Assembly: GCA_038212215.1 (NCBI GenBank)
Contig: JBBQUT010000007.1
Coordinates: 1 to 64,000, forward strand
Direction of reading: 5' to 3'
DNA: 64,000 bases
DNA from: JALZAI01 sp038212215
GTDB lineage: Bacteria > Actinomycetota > Actinomycetes > Mycobacteriales > Jatrophihabitantaceae
The notes beneath the pieces were generated by a model. It worked only from the letters and a program-made list of their open reading frames with translations, was not told where the DNA came from and did not search any database. Of the stretch, positions 34,765 through 44,048 are shown piece after piece. The position numbers were made by a program, and so were the translations under genes. Within the stretch, counting starts at the first letter, position 1. Every line of letters begins with the position of its first letter.

Positions 34765-35625
34765 GTGGCGAAGCTCGTCGCAGTTCTCGCGACCACGCAC
34801 CACCCGTTCTACTACAAGACGAGCCTGCTGGCGCCGGACGAGGCGCCCCCCTTCGCAGGCGAATGGGTCAGCAAGGTCGAGCGCTATCGCGAAACACTGA
34901 CGCGCGTGCGACCCGACCTGCTGGTCATGGTCGGGTCAGATCACTTCCACCAGCTGTGGCTGGACAACATGCCGCAGTTCCTCGTCGGCAAGGCGCCGTT
35001 CTACGACGCGAACTACTACAACGAGGAGCGGGAGTTCGGGCTGCCCCGGCTGCTGCTCAAGGGTCACGAGCAACTGTCCGCGTACATCCTGCGCGAGGGC
35101 ATCGACAGGGGGTTCGACCTGGCGTTCTCGAACGAGTTGCGCGTGGATCACTCGATCACCTGCCCGATCTTCACGCTGCGTCCGCAGAACGATCTGCCGA
35201 TCGTGCCGATCTATACGAACATCTTCGCGCCGCCCCTCCCCCGCCCGCAACGGTACGTGCAGCTCGGCCAGACGATTCGCGAACTGATCGACGCGTGGCC
35301 GTCACACCTGCGCGTGGCCGTCATCGGAACCGGCCACTTGTCGCTCGAGCTCGGCGGGCCGCGCCAGTTCGGTGAACACGGCCCCGATCCCGAGTTCGAT
35401 GCCAAGGCGGTCGAATGGATTGCGAACGGCGACATCGACGGCTGCCTGGCCAACGTCACCCTCGACAGCCTGCATGCGCCAGGCAATGCCACGCATGGGT
35501 TCATGGACTTCATGCTCATGATGGGCGTCGCCGGGTACGCCAAAGCCGATTACTTCGACAACCTGGACCTGTTCCACACCATGGAGGCGTACTTCACCTG
35601 GTATCCGAACGGGCTGGATGTATGA
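34765..35625 (+). CDS. ligB: Extradiol dioxygenase catalytic subunit (LigB type)
   Basis: 286 residues from GTG 34765, with GAGGGGG upstream; the open frame to 34651 lacks a start signal. Iron ligands of the class III extradiol family are visible: His12 in ATTHHPFYY and His60/62 in VGSDHFHQLW. Near the end, GTGHLSLELGG and GFMDFMLMMGVAGY match the protocatechuate 4,5-dioxygenase beta fold. It opens a catechol-like ring next to a hydroxyl, using Fe(II) and O2. The alpha-like subunit follows with a four-base overlap; the order is reversed from the usual ligA-ligB. Confidence 0.9.
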   Translation: MAKLVAVLATTHHPFYYKTSLLAPDEAPPFAGEWVSKVERYRETLTRVRPDLLVMVGSDHFHQLWLDNMPQFLVGKAPFYDANYYNEEREFGLPRLLLKGHEQLSAYILREGIDRGFDLAFSNELRVDHSITCPIFTLRPQNDLPIVPIYTNIFAPPLPRPQRYVQLGQTIRELIDAWPSHLRVAVIGTGHLSLELGGPRQFGEHGPDPEFDAKAVEWIANGDIDGCLANVTLDSLHAPGNATHGFMDFMLMMGVAGYAKADYFDNLDLFHTMEAYFTWYPNGLDV

Positions 35626-35984
35626 GCAAGTATCTGGTCAACAAATTCTTGTTCACGGTCGATCGCGATTCCGAGCTCGTCGAGCGGTATCGCACCGACC
35701 CCGTCGGGACGGTGGCGTGGTGGGAGGCCGAGCGGGCCAACGGGATCCTGAACTGCATCGCCGGCGAGGCGTCGACCTGGCTCGAGTTCACCGAGGCCGA
35801 GCGGCTCGCGCTCGCCACCCACGATCACGTCGCGCTGTTCGAGATGGGCGCGCACCCCTTCCTGACCTTGACCCTCTGGATCGCCATGTTCGAGTCCGAC
35901 TTCGATCAGCCGTTGGGCATGCAACTCGACTACGCGGCCAAGCTCGCCCACGTGACGCAGCCCTATCCGGACATCACCACATGA
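35622..35984 (+). CDS. ligA: Extradiol dioxygenase small subunit (LigA type)
   Basis: 120 residues, ATG overlapping the ligB stop (ATGA). It is wholly helical: NKFLFTVDRDSELVERYRTD, ERLALATHDHVALFEMGAHP, FLTLTLWIAMFE. This is the pattern of protocatechuate 4,5-dioxygenase alpha subunits, which cap the active site and help select the aromatic acid. It is co-translated with ligB and with the DoxX-like gene that follows. Confidence 0.88.
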   Translation: MSKYLVNKFLFTVDRDSELVERYRTDPVGTVAWWEAERANGILNCIAGEASTWLEFTEAERLALATHDHVALFEMGAHPFLTLTLWIAMFESDFDQPLGMQLDYAAKLAHVTQPYPDITT

Positions 35985-36394
35985 ACACACCGCACCGGCT
36001 CACACGGGTAGCGCTGGCCTGGGTGTTCATCTACTCGGGCCAGGACGTGCTGCGTCATCCGCAGAGGCCGGCCAAGACAGCCGGCCCGCTCATCGCCAGC
36101 ATGCGCGGCAGCGTGCCGATAACGCTGCCGGACGACGAGACGATCGTCCGCGCGAACGCGACCCTGCAACTCGTCGGCGGTCTCGCGCTGGCGGCGGGTG
36201 TCGCACCCCGATTGGCCGCACTGGGCCTGGCTGGCTCGCTCGTCCCCACGACCGCAGGTGGTCACGCGTTCTGGACGCACGACGATCCGGCGCAGCGCGT
36301 GAATCAGCGCAATCACTTCAACAAGAACCTCGGCCTACTCGGCGGCCTGCTGGCCGTTGTCCTCAGTGGTGGAAAGGGCTCGCATGAATCCTGA
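35981..36394 (+). CDS. DoxX-like membrane protein
   Basis: 137 residues, ATG overlapping the ligA stop. Motifs ALAWVFIYSGQDVLRHPQR, LQLVGGLALAAGVAPRLAAL and NHFNKNLGLLGGLLAVVL define three to four membrane spans of the DoxX type. DoxX-like proteins are often found next to oxidoreductases, possibly linked to membrane quinones. Coupling to the dioxygenase genes suggests a part in substrate handling, though no direct function is known. Confidence 0.85.
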   Translation: MNTPHRLTRVALAWVFIYSGQDVLRHPQRPAKTAGPLIASMRGSVPITLPDDETIVRANATLQLVGGLALAAGVAPRLAALGLAGSLVPTTAGGHAFWTHDDPAQRVNQRNHFNKNLGLLGGLLAVVLSGGKGSHES

Positions 36395-37892
36395 CGAGAT
36401 CAGCGCGGTGAATGGCGGACGACCGGTGGTGGTGCGTAACACCACCGTCCTGACCATGGACGGCTCAGGGGTGCTCGAGGCCGCCGATGTGCTACTGACC
36501 GGTGACAGCATCACCGCGATCGGCCCGAACCTGACCGTGCCGGACGAAACGGTCGAGATCGATGGCGCCGGCGGCATCCTGATGCCAGGCATGATCGATA
36601 CCCACCGGCACATGTGGCAGACCGCGCTACGCGGGTTCGGCGCCGACTGGACACTCTCGCAGTACTTCGTCTTCTACTACCTGTCCTGGGGCAAGATCTT
36701 CCGCCCCGAGGACATCCACGCCGGCAACCTGCTGTCGGCCATCGAAGGTATCGACGCCGGCGTGACAACGACTCTCGACTGGTCCCATGGTCTGCAGACG
36801 GTCGAGCACGGCGAGGCCGCCCTCGACGCGTTGCAGGCCGTGCCCGGGCGGTTCGTGCTCGCCTACGGCAACCTGCTCGGCGCCCCGTGGGATTGGACGA
36901 ACGACCCCGCGTTCCGCAGCTTCGTGGCCCGGCAGAGTCCCAGCGACATGCTGAGCCTGCGGCTGGCGTTCGACGTGACCGCTGATCCCGCGTTCCCCGA
37001 GCGGGGCGCGTTCGAGGCGGCCCGCGAGCTCGGCATGCCGGTGACGACCCATGCGGGCGTGTGGGGTGCGACGAACGACGACAGCATCCGGTTGATGTGG
37101 GAAAACGACTTCATGACGCCCGGCACCATGTATGTCCACGCGGCAACGCTGACCGAGGACTCGTACCAGCGCATCGCCGCCACCGGCGGCAACGTTTCGG
37201 TGTCGACCGAGAGCGAGCAGAGCGCGGGTCAGGGTTACCCGCCCACCTGGGAACTGCGCAAACACGACATCCCAGTGTCGTTGTCGATGGACACCAGCGT
37301 CTGGTGGAGCGCCGACCTGTTCTCGGCCATGCGCGCCACGCTGTCGGCTGACCGTTCGCGCGAACATCTCGAAGCGCATGCCCGCGGCGAGACTGTCGTG
37401 CACAACCAGCTCCGCGCCGAGCAGGTCGTCGAGTGGGCAACGATCGGCGGCGCGAAGGCGATCGGGCTCGATTCGGTCACCGGCTCGATCACGGTCGGCA
37501 AGCGTGCCGATCTTGTCCTCATCAAGAACGACGAATCGCCCGCCCTGTACCCGATCCTGCATCCGTACGGCAGCGTGGTCTACCAGGCCGGACGCGGCGA
37601 CGTGCACACCGTGCTGATCAACGGACGCATCGTCAAGCACGAGCATCACCTCGTTGGTGTCGACCTGAACGCCGCGAAACATGCAGTGGCCGAGACTGTC
37701 AACTTCGCCCGCTCAACGCTGGGCCAGCAAGCCTGGCAGGAGGGCATGACGCCCGAACTGCCGACCGCCGAGCGAGTGCCGAACCCGTACACCTACACCG
37801 AGTACGACGGGGGCGACACCCGCCACCGCCCGCAAGCTGCCGACTCGGACACCCACACCTCCGACACGGCCTACGCCGCCGACGACCACTAG
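36384..37892 (+). CDS. Amidohydrolase-superfamily (TrzN/AtzB-like) hydrolase
   Basis: 502 residues from ATG 36384 (GGAAAGGG upstream), overlapping the DoxX gene by 11 bases. Metal motifs: MIDTHRHMWQTALRGF (HxH), TTHAGVWGATND (His of strand 5), MYVHAATLTEDSY (His of strand 6) and SLSMDTSVWWSADLFSAMR (Asp of strand 8). The family deaminates, dechlorinates or deamidates heterocycles such as triazines and cytosine. In this operon it probably removes an amino or amide group from a substrate or product of the ring-cleavage pathway. The last 30 residues are Asp/Thr/His-rich and probably disordered. Confidence 0.88.
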   Translation: MNPDEISAVNGGRPVVVRNTTVLTMDGSGVLEAADVLLTGDSITAIGPNLTVPDETVEIDGAGGILMPGMIDTHRHMWQTALRGFGADWTLSQYFVFYYLSWGKIFRPEDIHAGNLLSAIEGIDAGVTTTLDWSHGLQTVEHGEAALDALQAVPGRFVLAYGNLLGAPWDWTNDPAFRSFVARQSPSDMLSLRLAFDVTADPAFPERGAFEAARELGMPVTTHAGVWGATNDDSIRLMWENDFMTPGTMYVHAATLTEDSYQRIAATGGNVSVSTESEQSAGQGYPPTWELRKHDIPVSLSMDTSVWWSADLFSAMRATLSADRSREHLEAHARGETVVHNQLRAEQVVEWATIGGAKAIGLDSVTGSITVGKRADLVLIKNDESPALYPILHPYGSVVYQAGRGDVHTVLINGRIVKHEHHLVGVDLNAAKHAVAETVNFARSTLGQQAWQEGMTPELPTAERVPNPYTYTEYDGGDTRHRPQAADSDTHTSDTAYAADDH

Positions 37893-38118
37893 GCACCGAT
37901 CGGCCCGAAGCATTACTCGGTTCTCGCCCGCCACCCCGGGCTGGGCACTTTCGCGTGGCACTCCCGGTGGCCGAACGATGCCGCCCGGGTAGGGGCTCAG
38001 AGGCCGATAAACATTGACGACCCCCTCGATGCGAACGGGCCATTGAGCGTCAGTCCTGCTGGCCCATGTTCTGCCGACGTGCGCTATTGCTGGGCAGGTT
38101 GACGAGTTAGATGACCTC

Positions 38119-38550
38119 ATGAGATCCAATCGCTCCATCCCGGCACCGACCGTGATTCCCGTGCTGAGTTATCCGGATGTTCGCGAGGCGGTGGCATGGT
38201 TGGCAACGGCCTTCGGGTTCATTGAGCGGGTACGCATCGGAGAAAACCACCGCGCTCAGTTGTCAGTCGGAGATGGAGCCGTGATCATTGCTGACACCGG
38301 CGGGACCCGTCGCCCGCCAGATCCCACTGTGGTCACGCACTCCGTCACCGTGCGCATAGACAACGCACAAGCTCAGCGCGACCAAGCTCTGCGGGAAGGC
38401 GCGCGGATCGTCATGGAGCTGAGCGAGTTTCCCTTCGGTGAACGCCAATGCACCGTTCAAGATCCGTGGGGTCACCAGTGGACGTTCTCGCAAACGATCT
38501 CCGACGTCGCTCCTGAGGAATGGGGTGGCCAGACCATCGGGCTCACCTAA
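38119..38550 (+). CDS. VOC-family (glyoxalase/bleomycin-resistance fold) protein
   Basis: 143 residues. VIPVLSYPDVREAVAWLATA, FGFIERVRIGENHRAQLSVG and QDPWGHQWTFSQTI give the paired beta-alpha-beta modules. The PhnB-like pattern without full metal-ligand set suggests binding rather than isomerase activity. It lies alone between the amidohydrolase operon and the convergent ABC exporter genes, so no partner can be assigned. Confidence 0.85.
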   Translation: MRSNRSIPAPTVIPVLSYPDVREAVAWLATAFGFIERVRIGENHRAQLSVGDGAVIIADTGGTRRPPDPTVVTHSVTVRIDNAQAQRDQALREGARIVMELSEFPFGERQCTVQDPWGHQWTFSQTISDVAPEEWGGQTIGLT

Positions 38551-38579
38551 CGTCGGGTGTCATTCGCGCGTAATGGGGC

Positions 38580-41090
38580 TCACTCGCCGCGCACTCGCCC
38601 CAGGTGTGACGGGGTCCGGCCGAAAATCCAGCCGCCGACCAGGGCCGCCACCGGCAACGCGATGACCAGCGCAGCGAGCTCCAGGTAGGGCGGAGTGTTC
38701 AGGTAGCTGACGTCGTGCCAGTGCCAGGCGACCAGGGCGACGTATGCGCCGGCCGTGCCGATGATCCCGCCGAGCAGCCCCAGAGCCGCGGCCGTCGTCG
38801 CGGTGAGCATGCGACGGGTCACCCCACTGGCCCCGGCTGCAGTGAGCGTGCGCAGGTCCCCGCTCGTCTCGCTGCGGATCAGCCCGACCGTCATGGCCAG
38901 CACCGCGAGGGCCACGAGCACACCGACGAGCGTCGCCCAGTCGCGTAGCTGCTGCAGCGAGGTGTCAGTGGCGTTGCGCGTCTCGACGGAGATGCCTGCG
39001 GCGGCGGCTGTCGCCCGTGCGGCGTGGATCTGTGCCGCGCTCAGCGGGTGTGCGGATTGCACCATGAAACCCGTCGCCTGAGTGGTGAGCCCGAGTGCGC
39101 TGGCCTCACTCTGCGTCATCAGCGCGTCGGGCGCGGACGTGTACTGCGGCAGCTTCGACAGGACTTGGATGGTGGTTGCGTGTAGCGCATCGCGAGCTCC
39201 GTCGAACAGCTTCGCCCCACCAAGGTCGGTGCGTGAGGTGATGATTGACGCGTGGATGTCGCTCGCTGAGATCCCGTAGAGGTGCAGGAGCGCCGGCGTG
39301 GCGAGGTAGGGCTGGTCGATGAACTCGAAGCCGCGCTGCCCGTTGTGAGTGAGCGGCTGGGCGATCGACGCCACCCCCGGGCCCGTCCCGACTGCCGTCT
39401 GTGCGACGGGGTTGTGCAGAACGTCCAACTCGATCGGGGTCGTGCCGAGCGACTTCGCGATCGAGGACGCGGCGGTGCGCGCCGTCGCGATCTGCGCCCC
39501 AGTCGGCCCACTGTTGCCCGACGGTGCAGGCGCAGCCTTGATCGCCGAACCACCCGCGGGGCCGCTGCCCCCGCCCTCGATCCAGACGATGATCTGGTTG
39601 TTCGGCAGGTTGCCTTCGGTGTAGCTGCGGTCGTGGGCTTGCTGGGCGGCGGCGCTGATCGCGATGGTCGCCGAGATGCCGACCGCGAGGCTGGCCGCGG
39701 CGAGCGCTGCACCGGAGCGTGCCTGATAGCGAGCGAGATCGCGCAGCGCCAAGCGCATCGCCACCGGCGCACGGCCGGCGAGGCTGGCAAGGGCCTGGAC
39801 GCCCAGCGGCGCGAGCAGCAGCATGCCGCTCGTTGTCGCGACGATACCGCTGACGATCAGCAGCGTCTTCGAGTTGTGCGAGAGCACCAGTAGCACGAAG
39901 CCGAGCGCGGCGAGGGCCGAGCCGAGCAGCGCGAACCGGTGTGCCGGCTGCGGCGCCGGCGGCCGGCCGGTGAGCGCGACGACGACCGGCATCCGCGAGA
40001 CTGTGCGCGCCGGCCACCACGACGCGGCGATCGAGGCAAGCACGGCCAGCGCCGCCCCGAGGAACACCTCCAGCCAGGGCAGCGACAACGAGTCGATTGA
40101 GTGCCCGACGACCTTCTCGAACGCCGGCTTGAGCGCGAACCAGGCGACCAATCCGACCACGGTGCCCAACGTCGCGCCGACGAATCCGACGGCAGTTCCG
40201 TTAGCGAGCATGACCTTGCGGACCTGTCGGTCGGTTGCCCCGATCGCGCCGATCATGCCGAGCGAGCGAAGCCGCCGCTGCGCCATGACCGTGAAGCCGG
40301 CGACCGACAGCAGTCCGATGAACGTCAGCCCGATGGTGGCGATCAGGAGTACTGCGAGTGCCTGCTGCTGCTTGCGCGTTGCGAGCGACTGCCCGTCGGA
40401 CATGATCCCGACGACCTGTCCGCCACTTAGTCGAATGTTCGAGATGACATTCGGGCCGGCGTTGGTCAGGAACGAGAGGCTGGTCGGGTTGGCGATCTGG
40501 CCGGGCGCGACGAGCGCGAACGTCTGGGTGAAGTCCTTCGGATTCTCGACGATGCCGACGATGCGACGCGCCTGCCCGAGCACGGTCCACGTCTGCCCAA
40601 CGTGCAGTGAGAACGTCGAGAGCACCGAGCGGGTCACGGCGATCTCACCGACGCCCGGGTAGCGGCCGGAGACGACGGCGAGCATCGGTGAGCTGTAGCG
40701 CCCGTGCTGCCCCATCGCCGTCAGATCCACGCTCGCCGTGGAGCCGGGGATTGGAATGGCAGCGTCCTCGATCACCTCGGCGTCGGGAAGCTGCCTGTGG
40801 AACGTGACGATGATCCCGGCGGCCGCGCCCGGGCCCGACGTGGCCACGTCGACCCGCGTCGCTGCGCTGCCCATCGACACCTGATCGCTGTTCTGGATGT
40901 TGACGACGAGGCCAAGCCCGACGGTGGTGGCCGCGACCGCGAGCGTGAGCAACGTGAGCACGAGCAGTTGCTGACGCCATTCGCGGCGCAGCAGGCGCCG
41001 GGACCAGCGAGCGACCGCACGGTTCGCGATGCGTGACCCGGTGCGCCCGGTGTTCAGCTCGGGTGGCAGTGGCGCCAGCGTGGTGGTCAT
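38580..41090 (-). CDS. FtsX-type ABC transporter permease
   Basis: 836 residues from ATG 41090, which overlaps the ATPase stop (ATGA). One N-terminal span (QQLLVLTLLTLAVAATTVGL), a large extracytoplasmic domain, three spans near residues 260-400 (LIATIGLTFIGLLSVAGFTV), a second extracytoplasmic domain, and three C-terminal spans (LLGGIIGTAGAYVALVAWHW). This is the MacB/FtsX layout of eight to ten spans with two FtsX domains. Such systems export peptides or lipoproteins or drive cell-envelope mechanics. Operon: padR, ATPase, permease. Confidence 0.9.
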   Translation of the reverse strand: MTTTLAPLPPELNTGRTGSRIANRAVARWSRRLLRREWRQQLLVLTLLTLAVAATTVGLGLVVNIQNSDQVSMGSAATRVDVATSGPGAAAGIIVTFHRQLPDAEVIEDAAIPIPGSTASVDLTAMGQHGRYSSPMLAVVSGRYPGVGEIAVTRSVLSTFSLHVGQTWTVLGQARRIVGIVENPKDFTQTFALVAPGQIANPTSLSFLTNAGPNVISNIRLSGGQVVGIMSDGQSLATRKQQQALAVLLIATIGLTFIGLLSVAGFTVMAQRRLRSLGMIGAIGATDRQVRKVMLANGTAVGFVGATLGTVVGLVAWFALKPAFEKVVGHSIDSLSLPWLEVFLGAALAVLASIAASWWPARTVSRMPVVVALTGRPPAPQPAHRFALLGSALAALGFVLLVLSHNSKTLLIVSGIVATTSGMLLLAPLGVQALASLAGRAPVAMRLALRDLARYQARSGAALAAASLAVGISATIAISAAAQQAHDRSYTEGNLPNNQIIVWIEGGGSGPAGGSAIKAAPAPSGNSGPTGAQIATARTAASSIAKSLGTTPIELDVLHNPVAQTAVGTGPGVASIAQPLTHNGQRGFEFIDQPYLATPALLHLYGISASDIHASIITSRTDLGGAKLFDGARDALHATTIQVLSKLPQYTSAPDALMTQSEASALGLTTQATGFMVQSAHPLSAAQIHAARATAAAAGISVETRNATDTSLQQLRDWATLVGVLVALAVLAMTVGLIRSETSGDLRTLTAAGASGVTRRMLTATTAAALGLLGGIIGTAGAYVALVAWHWHDVSYLNTPPYLELAALVIALPVAALVGGWIFGRTPSHLGRVRGE

Positions 41091-41809
41091 CGTGCGGCGT
41101 CGGCCTGCAGCAGTGACTCGGGACCCGCGGGCCGCGCGGTCTGGTCGACCATCCGCCCGTCGCGCAGGAACACGACGCGGTCGGCCCACGAGGCGAGCTG
41201 CGCGTCGTGGGTGACGACGACACCGGCAACCCCACCCTGGCAGGTACTGCGCACCAACCGCATCACGGCCTCACCGTTCACCGAGTCGAGCGCGCCGGAC
41301 GGTTCGTCGGCCAGCAGCAGGCGCCGCTGACCCACCACGGCCCGAGCGATGGCGACCCGCTGCCGCTCGCCACCGGAGAGATCGTCCGGGAAGTGGTCGG
41401 CCCGCGCGGACAGGCTCAGACGATCAAGAGCTTCAAGGGCCGACCTGCGTGCAGTTCGGGTGCTGACCCCGTCGAGCTCGAGCGGCAGCGCGACGTTCTC
41501 GACGGCCGTGAGCCCAGCGAGCAGGTTGAAATCCTGGAAGACATAGCCGATCGCGCGGCGGCGCATGGCGGCCTGCTGATTGCGCGACAGCTTGGCCACC
41601 GGTACTCCACCGATGAGCACCTCCCCACTGCTCGGGTTCTCCAACGTGCCGGCGATGGTGAGCAGGGTGCTCTTGCCCGAGCCACTCGGTCCCATCACGG
41701 CGACGAGCTCTCCCGGGTCGACGACGAGAGTGACTTCCCGCAGCGCCTGGACCTCACCAGCGCCGCGACCATAAACCTTGGTGACACCAATCAGTTCGAG
41801 GGCACTCAT
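41087..41809 (-). CDS. ABC transporter ATPase (LolD/MacB type)
   Basis: 240 residues. Walker A is MGPSGSGKSTLL, Q-loop YVFQDFNLL, signature DLSGGERQRVAIARAV, Walker B LLLADEPSGALDS, H-loop VVTHDAQLA. It energises the following permease, with which it shares a four-base overlap. It also overlaps the padR stop, so all three proteins are co-translated. Confidence 0.95.
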   Translation of the reverse strand: MSALELIGVTKVYGRGAGEVQALREVTLVVDPGELVAVMGPSGSGKSTLLTIAGTLENPSSGEVLIGGVPVAKLSRNQQAAMRRRAIGYVFQDFNLLAGLTAVENVALPLELDGVSTRTARRSALEALDRLSLSARADHFPDDLSGGERQRVAIARAVVGQRRLLLADEPSGALDSVNGEAVMRLVRSTCQGGVAGVVVTHDAQLASWADRVVFLRDGRMVDQTARPAGPESLLQADAAR

Positions 41810-42375
41810 CGCACGCCTGCCTTTCGCTTGGCCGGGGCTGGGGTTGTCGTGGGTGTCGGCGGCGGCGTGACGCGACGTAGCCGGCTGTCTGCGGCGTCGA
41901 GCCAGCGCACGACCGAGTCGAGCCGGAAGAGCTCCGCATCGACGACGAGCACCAGGCTGATGTCGTGCTCGCTGGCATCGCGCTTGACCCGGGTCCACTC
42001 CTGCATCAGCTCGACGACCCGGCGCCGGTGCGCCTGGATCAGCTCTTCGATGTCGACTCCGGGCACATGCATCGCGACGAGCACCTTGATCACCAGCTCG
42101 TCCCGCGGAGGTGAACTCAGGTCCGGTGGAGTGTGCAGCCACTCGTCGAGCTCGGTGGCGCCCTCTGCCGTGAGGCGGTAGGTCTTCTGCGGGCCGTCGT
42201 CCTCCGAACCGACCTCGACCATCCCGTCGCGCTCGAGGCGCTGCAGGGTCGTGTAAATCTGGCCGACGTTGATCGGCCACACTTCCCCGGTGCGCTCCTC
42301 GAACTCGTGCCGCAGCTGGAGCCCGTACTTCGGCCCCTCGCTCAGCAACGCGAGCACCGCGTGACGAACGCTCAT
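41806..42375 (-). CDS. PadR-family repressor of the ABC operon
   Basis: 189 residues; AAGGAT lies before the ATG. The winged helix is VRHAVLALLSEGPKYGLQL, WPINVGQIYTTLQRLERDGM and KTYRLTAEGATELDEWL. The C-terminal half is the long helical dimer domain of subfamily 1. It is the first gene of the exporter operon, and a 38-base dyad directly upstream is the expected operator, so it most likely represses itself and the exporter until an inducer binds. Confidence 0.92.
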   Translation of the reverse strand: MSVRHAVLALLSEGPKYGLQLRHEFEERTGEVWPINVGQIYTTLQRLERDGMVEVGSEDDGPQKTYRLTAEGATELDEWLHTPPDLSSPPRDELVIKVLVAMHVPGVDIEELIQAHRRRVVELMQEWTRVKRDASEHDISLVLVVDAELFRLDSVVRWLDAADSRLRRVTPPPTPTTTPAPAKRKAGVR

Positions 42376-42389
42376 CGGACCATCCTTTC

Positions 42390-42427
42390 GACGTGTATAC
42401 CCAGTATCAATACTCGGTATACACGTC
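42390..42427. promoter_or_regulatory. 38-base PadR operator dyad
   Basis: GACGTGTATACC and GGTATACACGTC are perfect 12-base outer arms. Inside, AGTAT and ATACT are paired around a CA centre; only one pair (C/C) is unmatched on each side. It ends 15 bases before the padR start. The repeated GTAT/ATAC motif suggests more than one PadR dimer could bind. Confidence 0.8.
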
Positions 42428-42634
42428 AATAACAAGAGCGAAACCGACTCGTCGTGCAGACACACATGAACTTCCTGGGGTCGGTTGCCGTTCCGCGATC
42501 GGCATGCCCACTGGCGGGCGGTCAGCCGCTGCTCCTCAATCTCGGCCAGGTCCGCAGTTGCGCCGAGCGAGGAAGGAGGTGCGGGACCTGCGCACGGCAT
42601 GCACGTCCAGCACTACTTCGCCGGGCCGAAGCGG

Positions 42635-42968
42635 TCAGGCGCCGCCGAACGGGCTGCCCTTACGGGTCTCGACGTAGCGGCTGAGGCTGGCCAGGTAGGT
42701 GTCCCACCCGATCGTGCACATGTCGATGCACTCGAGCTCGCTGGTCAGTCCGTGGTGGCGAAAGTGGAGCTCACACGTGTCGTCGCCGATGGCGGTGATG
42801 GTGAAGGTCGGGCGCGTGCCTACCCAGTCGGGCAGGAAGGCGCACCCGGTGGCCGTCCACTGCACTCGCGTGGGCCGGGTGGCCTCGTCGACCTGCATGA
42901 CGCAGGCGTCGACCGGGGAGTCGAAGTAGAAGCGCAGCTCGCCGCCGGCGTCCCGAGTCGAGCACGTT
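42635..42968 (-). pseudogene. SRPBCC gene lacking its N-terminal half
   Basis: The readable part is an AHSA1-like C-terminal half (GGELRFYFDSPVDACVMQVD, VQWTATGCAFLPDWVG, ELHFRHHGL, WDTYLASLSRYVETRKG). An internal ATG at 42898 would give 87 residues, but coding similarity continues upstream to about 42968 and then stops abruptly. Exactly there a truncated sigma factor begins on the other strand. The N-terminal 60-70 residues of the fold are missing, so the protein cannot form the ligand cavity. Confidence 0.7.
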
Positions 42969-43855
42969 CCCCGACGAGCGGCTGGAATTGATCTTCACCT
43001 GTTGCCACCCAGCGCTCGCGCTGAGGCCCAGGTCGCGCTGACCCTGCGCACCCTCGGCGGCCTGTCGACCGAGGAGATCGCGCTCGCGTTCCTCGTCCCA
43101 TTCGAAACGATGAGCAAGCGGCTGACCCGGGCCAAACACAAGATCCGCGACGCAGCCATCCCCTTCGCCGTCCCGCCAGATCATCAACTTCCCGACCGGC
43201 TGGCCGCCGTCCTCGCGGTCGTCTACCTCGTGTTCAATCAGGGCTGGGGAGACGGCCGCGTCGACCTCGCCGCCCAAGCGATCCAGTTCGGCCGTGCGCT
43301 CGCCGAATTGATGCCCGACGAAGGCGAGGTACTCGCGCTCACAGCGCTGATGCTGCTGCACGACGCCCGCCGGGAGGCCCGCCACAGCGACGGCCAGATC
43401 GTCCTGCTCGACGATCAGGACCGCGCGCTGTGGAACCAGCAACAGATCGGCGAAGGCCGGCGGATGCTGCAGCGAGGATGGCCCGCGGCAACACCGGCCC
43501 GTACGCCGTCCAGGCCGAAATCGCCGATCTGCACCTGCAGACGCCGCGCGACTGGCACCAGATCGCGGCGCTGTACGAGACCCTCGCCCTCCAGACCGCA
43601 TCTGCGGTGGTCGAGTTGAACCGAGCCATCGCCGTCGACGAGCTCCACCGGCCCGATGCGGGACTGGCCCTGCTCGACCGCCTCGACCTCGACCACTACC
43701 GCTACTACCACTCCGCCAGGGCCGAGCTGCTGCGTCGCGCCGACCGTCCGAGCGAGGCGAGCCATGCCTACCAACGAGCACTCGACCTCGCCCAAACCGA
43801 GGCCGAGCGGCGCTTCCTCAACGACGGGCTGGCCGAGCTAACCTCGCGCGGGTAG
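42968..43855 (+). pseudogene. ECF42-type sigma factor pseudogene
   Basis: The C-terminal three quarters of an ECF42 sigma factor are readable: ERLELIFTCCHPALA, then a frame change near 43013, EAQVALTLRTLGGLSTEEIA and VPFETMSKRLTRAKHKIRDA, LMPDEGEVLALTALMLLHDA, a second frame change near 43480, and ARGNTGPYAVQAEIADLH to the end RRFLNDGLAELTSRG. Sigma region 2, needed for promoter opening, is absent. The intact homologue at 44958 allows the two breaks to be placed. This copy is dead. Confidence 0.85.
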
Positions 43856-44048
43856 CGCGTGATCCACCCGTCGACCACCGCTACACCCGGTCGACTGGCT
43901 GCCGCTGCCGGGTTCCCGCACGCGCTTCGACTCCGACTCAGAGGGATCTTCAAATAATTTTCAACGCGGGTGTCCATCGACGGTCTACGCGATTCGTCTT
44001 ATCTCTGATGCCGCACATCCGCAGGCACAGAGCGAGGAGCTGACTACC

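Noticed and set aside
36627..37682. Minus-strand frame of 351 codons opposite the amidohydrolase
   Set aside because: Antisense to metal-binding motifs of a clear amidohydrolase; no ribosome binding site.
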